Part shown: piece after piece, positions 1 to 7,746 of the stretch | How the letters are laid out: every line of letters begins with the position of its first letter | How positions within the stretch are numbered: the first letter of the stretch is position 1 | Origin: Bacillota bacterium | Lineage (GTDB): Bacteria; Bacillota; Clostridia; Acetivibrionales; DTU013 | DNA: 64,000 bases | Assembly: GCA_023418915.1 (NCBI GenBank) | Contig: JAEZYU010000089.1 | Span: forward strand, 36,320 to 100,319 | Direction of reading: 5' to 3' | Notes under the pieces: generated by a model | What the model was told of the DNA's origin: nothing | Databases searched by the model: none | The model's input: the letters and a program-made list of their open reading frames with translations, nothing else | Translations under genes and position numbers: made by a program

Positions 1-2
1 TG

Positions 3-128
3 ATCCAGAATGAATCAAGAGAAACAATGGAAAGAATACTAAAACAATTACTAAAAGTTGACGGTGTGTCAACCCGGCAGATCTCACGGGTGACAGGTAT
101 ATCTGCAAACATTTTGTGGAGGATGTGA
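3..128 (+). CDS. C-terminal fragment of a REP-associated tyrosine transposase (RAYT, Y1_Tnp family); 5' end outside window
   Basis: An open frame enters from the left edge and runs 41 codons to TGA at 126-128. The visible tail carries LLKVDGVSTRQISRVTGIS, a small helix-turn-helix-like C-terminal segment that I recognise from clostridial REP-associated single-strand transposases. The catalytic HUH and Tyr motifs would lie upstream, outside the window, so the family call rests on this tail and on what follows. Two direct copies of a GC-rich palindrome begin at the stop codon, and a related pair occurs at 32172-32245. Such transposases act on this kind of hairpin repeat. The fragment converges on the AraC gene. 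Confidence 0.6.
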   Translation: MQNESRETMERILKQLLKVDGVSTRQISRVTGISANILWRM

Positions 129-194
129 AGCAGGAGAACCGTCCCCCTGCTTACCGTGAAGCAGGAGAACCGTCCCCCTGCTTTACCCCTGCTT
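127..194. repeat. REP-like palindromes, two full direct copies and a partial third
   Basis: Copies lie at 127-152 and 158-183, 31 bases apart and identical over 26 bases. A partial unit, CCCCTGCTT, lies at 186-194. On the minus strand each full unit folds as stem AAGCAGG, loop GGGACGGTTCT, stem CCTGCTT. The first copy overlaps the transposase stop codon. The third supplies the last codons of the AraC gene. The loop sequence recurs at 32172-32245 on a different stem. Hairpins next to a RAYT gene are the expected substrate of that enzyme. Confidence 0.75.
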
Positions 195-1022
195 GACTCT
201 TGAGGGGGAGACGCTGTGGTATTTTTTGTACAGCTTGCTGAAATAATATGCGTCATCGTAGCCTACTGCCCGCGCAACGGATTTGATCGTATGGCCGCCT
301 TCGAGCAGCATGTCTCTGGCCTTTGAAAGTCTTATCTTGATCAGGTAGTTGATCGGAGTCTCACCTGTTTCTTCCTTGAACACCTTTGAAATATATGCCG
401 GACTTAGATAAATGCTTTTAGAGATAGTTTCAAGAGAGATCTGGCGCATGTAGTTTTCATTCAAATACTTCATCAGGGTGTTCACAATCACCGCCTTGTC
501 CGAAGAATCGAAGCCTGAAAGTGAGCTTGTATTGCGACGTATTTCAGTTCGCGTAGCTTTCATAAAATATACCAGAAGCTTCATTACATAAACCTTTATC
601 ATCAGCTCACATCCCGGCTCGCTATTTTCCTGTTCGGAACAGATATCACCGCAGCAGTTTAGGAATTCCTGTTCATATTCCTGCAAATTGTAGACAGGCG
701 GTGCTGTGGTATCAACAAGATGGTTGCGGGGCAGGCCATCAACATTTACATTACCGAAGCCCATGTGCAGCTCCAATATCTCTTCTCCTGCTCTTACGCT
801 TTTTCCATGTGGTACGTCGGGATTGAACACCAGCATGTCACCCTTTTTTACGCGATATATATCATCGCCGATCGTATAGGAGCAGCTGCCTGAGAGTACA
901 TAAACCATGGATACGAAATCATGAGTGTGTATATTTGACACATGACTTTCATCAAATCGGCGCTTAAATGTAAAATATACATGCGGGTTGAAATCCTCTG
1001 CATTAAAGCCGAGCTCACACAT
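183..1022 (-). CDS. AraC family transcriptional regulator with N-terminal cupin sensor
   Basis: The 279-residue protein has a cupin-like sensor at about residues 30-80 (HTHDF, a Gly-rich turn, then FNPDVPHG) and two AraC helix-turn-helix units at about 180-277. The second unit has the usual GYDDAYYFSKLYKKYHSVSP pattern. Such proteins bind DNA in response to a small ligand, often a sugar, and regulate a neighbouring operon. The target is not obvious: the divergent neighbour is an ABC exporter pair, and more of the locus may lie left of the window. The start ATG follows AAAGGTTGG on the minus strand. The last three codons and the stop lie in REP-like repeat sequence, so the C-terminus may have been reset by repeat insertion. 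Confidence 0.88.
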   Translation of the reverse strand: MCELGFNAEDFNPHVYFTFKRRFDESHVSNIHTHDFVSMVYVLSGSCSYTIGDDIYRVKKGDMLVFNPDVPHGKSVRAGEEILELHMGFGNVNVDGLPRNHLVDTTAPPVYNLQEYEQEFLNCCGDICSEQENSEPGCELMIKVYVMKLLVYFMKATRTEIRRNTSSLSGFDSSDKAVIVNTLMKYLNENYMRQISLETISKSIYLSPAYISKVFKEETGETPINYLIKIRLSKARDMLLEGGHTIKSVARAVGYDDAYYFSKLYKKYHSVSPSRVKQG

Positions 1023-1205
1023 TAATCATCCAACCTTTTTTTATTAATATATGCCATGCTTCTGCTGACGGCAGCTCCAAGATGGAATTGTAAAGCTGTC
1101 AATATAAGATTATACATCAGGATATTGGAAATGTACATTTTTTTGGACCACTAAATAACCGATAATAGTGTAAGATGACAAAAAGACAAAGGCAGTTGAT
1201 TTAGT

Positions 1206-2948
1206 ATGGCAGAATTTAAATGGGTATGGGGTTTTATAAGGAAATACAGGCATGTTTTCTTTACAGCGCTTGTACTGATGTTTATCGTTAACCTGCTGAA
1301 CATGATCAATCCGTATGTACAGGGGCTTTTAGTAGACAAGGTAATCACCGGAGGTCAGATCGATATACTTCTTACTCTTGTAATGATAATGGTAGGCGCT
1401 ACGATTTTAAAGTCTGTGCTGAGATACGCATACCTATATATGTTTGAGAGCGTTTCGCAGGGAGTTGCATTCAACGCAAGAAAAACCATATTCAAGAGAG
1501 TACAGGAGCTGGATTTTGAGTTCTTTGACCGGACCAAGACAGGCGATATCATGGCAAGACTTACAGGTGATCTGGAAGCGGTCAGGCATTTCTCGGCATA
1601 TGTAATATATTCTTTTTTTATGCATGCCGTTACATTTATATTGGTTGTTGTAATACTGTTTACGATAAGTACTCGTTTTACTCTGATACTGCTTGCTGTC
1701 ACACCTATTACAGGCATTCTGGCAGTGAGGCTGTCAAAAAGCGTCAAGCCTGTTTTCACTGCGATCAGAGAACAGTTTTCCAGGCTCAATTCCGTAGTGC
1801 AGGAAAGTATCAGCGGAAACAGAGTGATTAAGGCCTTTGCCAAGGAAGACTATGAAATATATAAATTCTCCAGGGAAAATGCCGGCTTTAAGGACTGTAA
1901 TATCCGGGCAGCAAAGATCTGGGAGCGTTACCTTCCGATGCTCGATTCGCTGGCAGGCCTGCTGTCGGTAGTAATAATCATTGTTGGCGGCATCATGGTC
2001 ATATCTGAGGAAATAACCCTTGGGGAGCTTGTTACATTTAACAGCTTTGTCTGGGCTCTCAACAATCCGATGAGGATGATCGGATGGCTTATAAATGATA
2101 CACGCAGGTTTGCCGCATCGGCGGAGAAAATAATGCTTCTGCTCGCAAGGGAACCAAAAATAAGAAGCAGCGAAGCGTTTCCGGTTGATAAAAGACTGGA
2201 AGGACGCATCGAGTTCAGGAATGTATGCTTTGGGTACGGGAAGGAACCTGTGCTGAAGGATATAAGCTTCCAGGCCCATCCTGGTCAGACCGTGGCTGTG
2301 GTGGGGCCTACCGGTTCGGGCAAATCAACACTGGTGAGCCTTATTTCACGATTCTATGACTGTACCAGAGGTAAAATACTGATCGACGGCAGAGATATAG
2401 GGGATTATGATCTTAAAGCCCTAAGGGAGTGCATTGCAGTGGCGATGCAGGACATATTCCTGTTCTCAGATACTATTGAGGGCAATATCGCCTATGGTGT
2501 GCCTGAAGCATCTGTCGGCAAGGTCGAGTGGGCAGCCGCAATGGCCGGTGCTAACGATTTCATAAAAGAATTCACCGAGGGCTATGACACTATAATAGGC
2601 GAAAGAGGCGTAGGGCTCTCTGGAGGACAGAAGCAGAGGATCGCACTTGCACGTGCTCTTGTAAAGGAGCCGTCTATCATTATCCTTGACGATACGACTT
2701 CGAGTGTCGACATCGAGACGGAACATATGATACAGCAAAATCTCAGTGAATTCTGTAAAAACAGGACTACGTTCATTATAGCCCATAGGATCTCGGCGGT
2801 AAAAAATGCGGATATTATCCTTGTCCTGAACGATGGAAGAGTCGTGGAGAGGGGTACTCATAGTGAATTGCTGGCTATGAAGGGGCATTATTACAGCGTA
2901 TTCCTGAACCAATACGGAGATTTTGACAAAGCCGGAACAGAGGAGTGA
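1206..2948 (+). CDS. ABC exporter half-transporter, subunit with degenerate catalytic site
   Basis: The 580-residue protein has six membrane segments (about residues 15-310) fused to an ATPase domain. Walker A GPTGSGKST is near 368, signature LSGGQ near 470, and the H-loop IAHRIS near 525. Walker B ends LDDTTSS, with Asp in place of the catalytic Glu near 494. This loss is typical of one partner in heterodimeric type IV exporters of the BmrCD/TM287-288 kind. The next gene has an intact DE but an altered signature, which fits a heterodimer. Substrate cannot be read from sequence; drugs, lipids and peptides are all possible. The gene is translationally coupled to the next one. Confidence 0.93.
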   Translation: MAEFKWVWGFIRKYRHVFFTALVLMFIVNLLNMINPYVQGLLVDKVITGGQIDILLTLVMIMVGATILKSVLRYAYLYMFESVSQGVAFNARKTIFKRVQELDFEFFDRTKTGDIMARLTGDLEAVRHFSAYVIYSFFMHAVTFILVVVILFTISTRFTLILLAVTPITGILAVRLSKSVKPVFTAIREQFSRLNSVVQESISGNRVIKAFAKEDYEIYKFSRENAGFKDCNIRAAKIWERYLPMLDSLAGLLSVVIIIVGGIMVISEEITLGELVTFNSFVWALNNPMRMIGWLINDTRRFAASAEKIMLLLAREPKIRSSEAFPVDKRLEGRIEFRNVCFGYGKEPVLKDISFQAHPGQTVAVVGPTGSGKSTLVSLISRFYDCTRGKILIDGRDIGDYDLKALRECIAVAMQDIFLFSDTIEGNIAYGVPEASVGKVEWAAAMAGANDFIKEFTEGYDTIIGERGVGLSGGQKQRIALARALVKEPSIIILDDTTSSVDIETEHMIQQNLSEFCKNRTTFIIAHRISAVKNADIILVLNDGRVVERGTHSELLAMKGHYYSVFLNQYGDFDKAGTEE

Positions 2949-2952
2949 TATT

Positions 2953-4737
2953 GTGGCCAGAAACAAATTTGATATAGATGAAGAGCTCGATACGAAATTT
3001 GACTTTAAGCAATTTAAAAGAATGCTGGGATATCTTAAGCCTTTTGCAGGAAAGGTAGCCGTAACTGTTCTGCTGATGCTTGCTTCAAGCGCACTTGCTT
3101 TGCTTGGACCTTATCTGGTCAAGATTGCCATAGACGAGGTCATCCCATCGAAGGACATACCATATCTGCTGATCCTTGGAGCCATATTTCTTGTTACACT
3201 GATATTTAATACAATTTGTATGAAGTTCAGGATCAGAACTATGTCATACATAGGACAGAGTGTTATCCACAACATTCGAAGGGATCTGTTTGTACATCTG
3301 CAGAAGCTGCCTTTCACATATTATGACAGCAGACCGCACGGAAAAATACTTGTCAGGGTAGTTAATTATGTAAATTCACTCAGTGACCTTCTGTCTAACG
3401 GCATTATTAATCTCATAACAGATATGTTTACACTTGCCGCTATTATCTGCTTCATGCTGTTTTTGAACATCAGGCTGTCGTTGATATGCTTTGCCGGACT
3501 TCCTGTGCTCATAGCTGTTACGATGCTTGTAAAGAATGCTCAGCGCAAAGCGTGGCAAAAGGTCAGCAGAAAACAGGCAAACATGAACGCATATATCCAT
3601 GAAAGCATATGCGGCATGAAGGTCACGCAGTCATTTGCCAGAGAAGAGGAAAACATGAATATATTCCTTTCTCAGAATAATGGGTACAGGAAGGCATGGA
3701 TGTCTGCGGTAAAAATCCAGTTCCTGATGTGGCCATTTATAGATATCATTTCTGTGGTCAGCGTTGCTGCCATATTTATAGCAGGTGTTCACTGGCTCGG
3801 CACGGGAGGAGTCACCATAGGCATTATTATCGCATTCATGAGCTATATCTGGCGATTCTGGGAGCCGGTAATCAATCTCGGGAATTTCTATAATTCCATA
3901 ATAAATGCCGTAGCGTATCTGGAAAGGATATTTGAAACCATTGATGAAAAGCCTACGGTAGCCGACCTGCCGAATGCGCAGGAGATGCCGGCGATACAGG
4001 GCTCGGTGGAATTTAAGGATGTGGTCTTCTGCTATGAAAGGGATGAGGTCATACTCAATCATGTCAGCTTCAGTGTAGAGCCGGGCGAAACTGTTGCTCT
4101 CGTAGGACCAACCGGCGCAGGCAAATCCACGATCGTTAATCTTGTCAGCAGATTTTATGATATAGGCGAGGGAAGTGTAATGGTCGACGGCAGGGATGTC
4201 AGAAGCGTAACTCTGGAATCGCTGAGAAAACAGATGGGAATAATGCTGCAGGATACATTCATATTCTCCGGTACTATCATGGATAATATAAAGTACAGCA
4301 GGCTCGATGCCACTGATGAGGAAGCGATGGCTGCAGCTAAAGCAGTCAGGGCACATGAATTTATCGCAGCTATGCCCGAGGGATATAATACTGAGGTGAA
4401 TGAGAGAGGCTCCAGGCTTTCGGTCGGCCAGAGGCAGCTGATTTCCTTTGCGAGGGCGCTGCTGGCGGATCCAAGGATACTTGTCCTTGACGAAGCCACC
4501 TCCAGTATCGATACAAAGACGGAAATGGCACTGCAGGAAGGACTGCAAAGGCTGCTGAAGGGGCGCACATCGTTTATTATAGCACATAGACTGTCTACAA
4601 TAAAAAAAGCAGATAAAATTATGTATATAGATGATGGCAAAATAATAGAGCACGGCTCCCATGATGAATTGATGGAGAAGGGAGGAGCTTACTACCATCT
4701 CTACACCGCTCAATATCGCTTGCTTGATGCTATTTAG
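2953..4737 (+). CDS. ABC exporter half-transporter, partner subunit
   Basis: Membrane domain (about residues 30-330) plus ATPase. Walker A GPTGAGKST is near 386, Walker B LDEATSS near 513 with the catalytic Glu present, and the H-loop is IAHRLS. The signature is LSVGQ rather than LSGGQ. In a heterodimer this altered signature faces the Asp-substituted Walker B of the upstream subunit, so both lesions fall in one composite site. I chose GTG at 2953 because AGGAG at 2941-2945 sits 7 bases upstream. An in-frame TTG at 2923 inside the previous gene is the alternative. The start is 4 bases after the upstream stop. Transcription converges on the lipid kinase. Confidence 0.92.
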   Translation: MARNKFDIDEELDTKFDFKQFKRMLGYLKPFAGKVAVTVLLMLASSALALLGPYLVKIAIDEVIPSKDIPYLLILGAIFLVTLIFNTICMKFRIRTMSYIGQSVIHNIRRDLFVHLQKLPFTYYDSRPHGKILVRVVNYVNSLSDLLSNGIINLITDMFTLAAIICFMLFLNIRLSLICFAGLPVLIAVTMLVKNAQRKAWQKVSRKQANMNAYIHESICGMKVTQSFAREEENMNIFLSQNNGYRKAWMSAVKIQFLMWPFIDIISVVSVAAIFIAGVHWLGTGGVTIGIIIAFMSYIWRFWEPVINLGNFYNSIINAVAYLERIFETIDEKPTVADLPNAQEMPAIQGSVEFKDVVFCYERDEVILNHVSFSVEPGETVALVGPTGAGKSTIVNLVSRFYDIGEGSVMVDGRDVRSVTLESLRKQMGIMLQDTFIFSGTIMDNIKYSRLDATDEEAMAAAKAVRAHEFIAAMPEGYNTEVNERGSRLSVGQRQLISFARALLADPRILVLDEATSSIDTKTEMALQEGLQRLLKGRTSFIIAHRLSTIKKADKIMYIDDGKIIEHGSHDELMEKGGAYYHLYTAQYRLLDAI

Positions 4738-4833
4738 TGAATTTTCTGAAAAACGTATTGACGTAAAGGCGACAATGCTACTTCGATGACTCGCTGTTCC
4801 TGCTGGCTCGGCAATACCGTGCTGCGGCCTTTA

Positions 4834-5718
4834 TCAAAATGCAGGTACAATAAAGGGCAGGCTTCTCGGGAATATTTCGAAAACTGCCTTTCTGGTCAGG
4901 ATTATCTCGCCGTCTCTGTTTAAAGGAATGGGTTTTTCAGAGACGATCTCGACTTTTTTACTCCTGTACAGGCGGACACCTTTTATGCTGCGGTGCAATC
5001 CCCTAATATACTTTGGGAAAAGGCGGAGTATTTTAAATCTTGACATGGCTTCCACATGACATATATCGAACATGCCGTCGTCGATTTCCGCATCGGGCAG
5101 AGCATTGATGCCGCCGCCGTAAAATCGGCCGATTCCCGCTGCGATAAGGAGCGACTTCCCTGAAATTTTCTCGTTATCGAGCGTAAGCTCCATATACTGA
5201 TTGCTGCAGATGAGTATTGTGTTTAATATTCCAAATATATATGCCATTTTGCCGGATATCAGCGGCAGCTTCTTATAATGGCCTGTCTGATATGCAACCT
5301 CCGCATCAAAACCGACAGATGATATGTTTATGAAATATTTATCATTGACCCGGGCATAATCGATAAGACGCTCAGTACCTTCAATGGTCGCTGCGATGGT
5401 ATCCTCGGGAATGACTCTGCCTACTATGCTCTTTATAAAATCATTTCCCGATCCGCTTGGAATGACTGCAAGGCTGCTTCCTGTGCCGGCCATACCATTC
5501 AGTACCTCATTGAGTGTGCCGTCGCCTCCGACGGAATAGATTCTGCAGTGCTCAGCGGAGCTTTTTTCCTCTGCGATCTCTGATGCATGACCCGGATACT
5601 TTGTCACAACTATCTCATGCTTGATATCCTTAGACTTGCAGTACTCAGTGATCGCCGGGATCAGCTTCATAGTTTTGCCCTTGCCTGCGACCGGATTGAT
5701 AATAAAAAGATGCTTCAT
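4834..5718 (-). CDS. diacylglycerol/lipid kinase family protein (YegS/BmrU type)
   Basis: The 294-residue protein has the DAGK catalytic fold. A nucleotide-binding segment INPVAGKGK lies at 7-15, the GGDGTLNEV motif starts at 64, and GSGNDF is at 89-94. The C-terminal beta-sandwich contains GGGINALPDAEIDDG. Enzymes of this family phosphorylate diacylglycerol or a related lipid with ATP at the inner membrane face. In Firmicutes, DgkB-like members recycle diacylglycerol made during lipoteichoic acid synthesis; exact substrate is not decidable here. It lies downstream of the nitroreductase on the same strand, separated by about 200 bases holding a hairpin repeat. Confidence 0.9.
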   Translation of the reverse strand: MKHLFIINPVAGKGKTMKLIPAITEYCKSKDIKHEIVVTKYPGHASEIAEEKSSAEHCRIYSVGGDGTLNEVLNGMAGTGSSLAVIPSGSGNDFIKSIVGRVIPEDTIAATIEGTERLIDYARVNDKYFINISSVGFDAEVAYQTGHYKKLPLISGKMAYIFGILNTILICSNQYMELTLDNEKISGKSLLIAAGIGRFYGGGINALPDAEIDDGMFDICHVEAMSRFKILRLFPKYIRGLHRSIKGVRLYRSKKVEIVSEKPIPLNRDGEIILTRKAVFEIFPRSLPFIVPAF

Positions 5719-5762
5719 TTTGTTATGTCCTTTGATCGAGTATTATTCGTTGAAACTCATAG

Positions 5763-5825
5763 AGGTAAGAAAAATTTTTTACAATCGAAAATTTTTCTTT
5801 GAACGATGCGTTATAAAACGACATG
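5763..5825. repeat. AT-rich hairpin repeat, copy 1 of a dispersed family
   Basis: The element contains a 12-bp palindromic stem, AAGAAAAATTTT paired with AAAATTTTTCTT, around a 9-base loop, then TGAACGATGCGTTATAAAACGA. Related copies are at about 22294-22368 (with TGAACAGATGTGTTATAACGA) and 17138-17185 (with a degenerate tail ending GTGTTAT). It sits between the nitroreductase and lipid kinase genes. It has no coding capacity and could act as a weak transcript end or be a small non-autonomous element. Confidence 0.5.
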
Positions 5826-5922
5826 GTTCATCAAACAAGTCAATTATAACATAATGATGATATTGCAGTACATCTCAAAAATGATATGATAATTCGCCAC
5901 ATTGTTATTCAGGAGGCAGGCA

Positions 5923-6546
5923 CTACAAAATGATCTTCACAGTTTCTGAAAAAAGGTTTTTAGCAGCAGGTATGGTTTTGACATCTCGTTCCCGGAAAAA
6001 GCCAAGACATATCATAGCTGCCACTTTGTGCAGATTACTGGCGTTAAGCTCTCTTGCCACTGAATGTCCATCAAAGTCTTTTATAGTAAAGCAGTCAACG
6101 CAATAAAATTTGGCTGCATACCCTATGGATAAAGACAGCAGGTCTATTTCATGCCTTTTGTTCCAATGGCGCTTGATTATTCCCGGATCTCTGCTGCACA
6201 TGCCAGCCGTTGGAGTTCCCTTATCATCATCTTCGGAGGTCTTCGTGCTTATGCCTGCCGATACTGTCATATCGTATACTGTCTGATTGCAATCGAAAAC
6301 CACCAGTGTATATGCGGATTCTATTACTATTTTTTCACCTGATGCTCTATACAGTTTTTGCAGAAGCACAGGCGAGCCTACGGCAGTAATTTCCCAGTGC
6401 TTGCTGCTGTATATTGAGAGGCCGGCAAATGCAAGATTCATTATTTTCTCAAGAAGGCCTTCTTCAAATCTCGAATTGTTGTCATAAAAAGCCATTGAAC
6501 TATGCTTTTCAAAAAGCTGCCTCATTTCATGCTTCAAGTAGGGCAT
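5923..6546 (-). CDS. nitroreductase family protein
   Basis: The 207-residue protein has the FMN-dependent nitroreductase layout. The N-terminal part has a short HSSMAFYDN segment in the place of the usual RRS(I/V)R motif. A SKHWEITAVG stretch follows, then a C-terminal part with an aromatic LSIGYAAKFY helix. Members reduce nitro or quinone compounds or flavins with NAD(P)H. The FMN-binding arginines are poorly conserved at the start, so this is a divergent member. I chose ATG at 6546 because GAGAGGTG lies 5 bases upstream. A TTG at 6561 is in frame but overlaps that site. Confidence 0.7.
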   Translation of the reverse strand: MPYLKHEMRQLFEKHSSMAFYDNNSRFEEGLLEKIMNLAFAGLSIYSSKHWEITAVGSPVLLQKLYRASGEKIVIESAYTLVVFDCNQTVYDMTVSAGISTKTSEDDDKGTPTAGMCSRDPGIIKRHWNKRHEIDLLSLSIGYAAKFYCVDCFTIKDFDGHSVARELNASNLHKVAAMICLGFFRERDVKTIPAAKNLFSETVKIIL

Positions 6547-6782
6547 GTTTTCACCTCTCAAGTCTGCCGCCCACTATATTTTTCCCCCGTATCCTCAGCG
6601 TATACATATCATGTTTTCAGAAGATCCTGCCGCTGCAGGCGAGTCATGCGTGAAGCATGTTCAAAGGGAAGTAGGGAGCTGATGAGATCAGCTGTTGACT
6701 GTCTGCCTGAGCGAAGCGAATTGATCAGGTAAAGCAGGATTTTTTTTATATATGGCGAATATAAATAAATGAGGTGGGTAAA

Positions 6783-7451
6783 ATGCTGATAGATACAAGT
6801 ATCACCATCGCATACAAATGTACGTCCTGTGGCAGCTATGAGTTTTTTAATGTTTCGATGTTCACACTGATATACAAAAAAAATTACAGCTTGACATGCC
6901 GCTGCAGGAAGTCATGCATAACTATAAAGCAGGAGGGTGAAAACGGCTTTTTTATCAGCATACCATGTATCGGATGTGATAACGAGCATACCTACCTCTT
7001 CACAAGAAGATCAATATTACTGGGTGAGCCGGTAGTGTTCAACTGCCCGGAAACGGGGATGCAGATATGCTTCGTAGGAAGAGACGAGGCAGTCCGTAAA
7101 AAGGTAGACAGTCTGGAAGAGGAATTTGATGAACTGATTGATGCATATGGATATGAGAGTTACTTCCGTAATACCCAGGTGATGATCGATACGTTGAACC
7201 GCATACATGATATTGCATTGAGCGGAAATCTATATTGTGAATGTGGAGATGTAGATATCGATCTGGTGCTGCTGAACGAATGTGTGCTGCTCAGATGCGG
7301 CAGGTGCGGCGGCAGTAAAAAGATTCCCGCCGCCAAAAACAATGATCTAAAGGATATTCTCGTTACGAGTCAGATACTCATAACCAGGGATGCATTCCAA
7401 TATGATGACGAACTCCTGTCCAGACAATCAGGAGACAAATTCGGGAAATAG
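6783..7451 (+). CDS. cysteine-rich protein with zinc-ribbon-like motifs, unknown function
   Basis: I do not recognise a named family. The 222-residue protein has CxxC pairs at about residues 13-16 and 62-65, a CRC cluster with a further Cys at 39-45, and a C-terminal CEC...CGRC set. These look like two or three zinc ribbons around a short acidic helical segment (KVDSLEEEFDELIDAY). There is no signal peptide or membrane segment. It could bind nucleic acid or be a structural zinc protein. ATG at 6783 follows GAGGTGGG at 6771-6778; an in-frame GTG at 6774 is less likely because it lies inside that site. It precedes rho but is separated from it by the rho promoter. Confidence 0.75.
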   Translation: MLIDTSITIAYKCTSCGSYEFFNVSMFTLIYKKNYSLTCRCRKSCITIKQEGENGFFISIPCIGCDNEHTYLFTRRSILLGEPVVFNCPETGMQICFVGRDEAVRKKVDSLEEEFDELIDAYGYESYFRNTQVMIDTLNRIHDIALSGNLYCECGDVDIDLVLLNECVLLRCGRCGGSKKIPAAKNNDLKDILVTSQILITRDAFQYDDELLSRQSGDKFGK

Positions 7452-7504
7452 TTACGATGTTTTTCGCAAAACAGCCTGAATCAACTGATTCAACGTTATT
7501 ATGA

Positions 7505-7534
7505 TTGACAACAGCAATTTCTGGATGATATAAT
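7505..7534 (+). promoter_or_regulatory. probable sigma-A promoter for rho
   Basis: TTGACA at 7505-7510 and TATAAT at 7529-7534 match both consensus hexamers, with an 18-base spacer. Transcription would start near 7541 and leave a leader of about 205 bases before the rho ATG. Rho is autoregulated in other bacteria, and the long leader leaves room for that, but no specific element is recognisable. Confidence 0.7.
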
Positions 7535-7746
7535 ATTCTGGAATTATGAAAGTCATTCTGTTGTTTAGATTTCCCTATTAAACCAAGGAACTCTTATATG
7601 TGTCATATTCAGTCTTAGTCGGGCATCACATTGGTTTGGGATTGACCGAGCATTGTCGATCAGGTCTGATACAGCGCCAAACGGATGTTCATATGGATTC
7701 TGGATATAAAATTTAATTATATTTATATTAGACAGGTAGGTGGATT

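Noticed and set aside
127..183. Possible mini CRISPR array from two identical 26-base repeats
   Set aside because: The spacer would be only 5 bases, and the repeats are linked to a RAYT gene and found elsewhere as REP hairpins. No cas genes are present.
3631..4713. A 360-codon open frame on the minus strand across the second ABC exporter gene
   Set aside because: It is antisense to a well-conserved ABC gene, has no ribosome site and no recognisable domain. It is a shadow of codon bias on the real strand.
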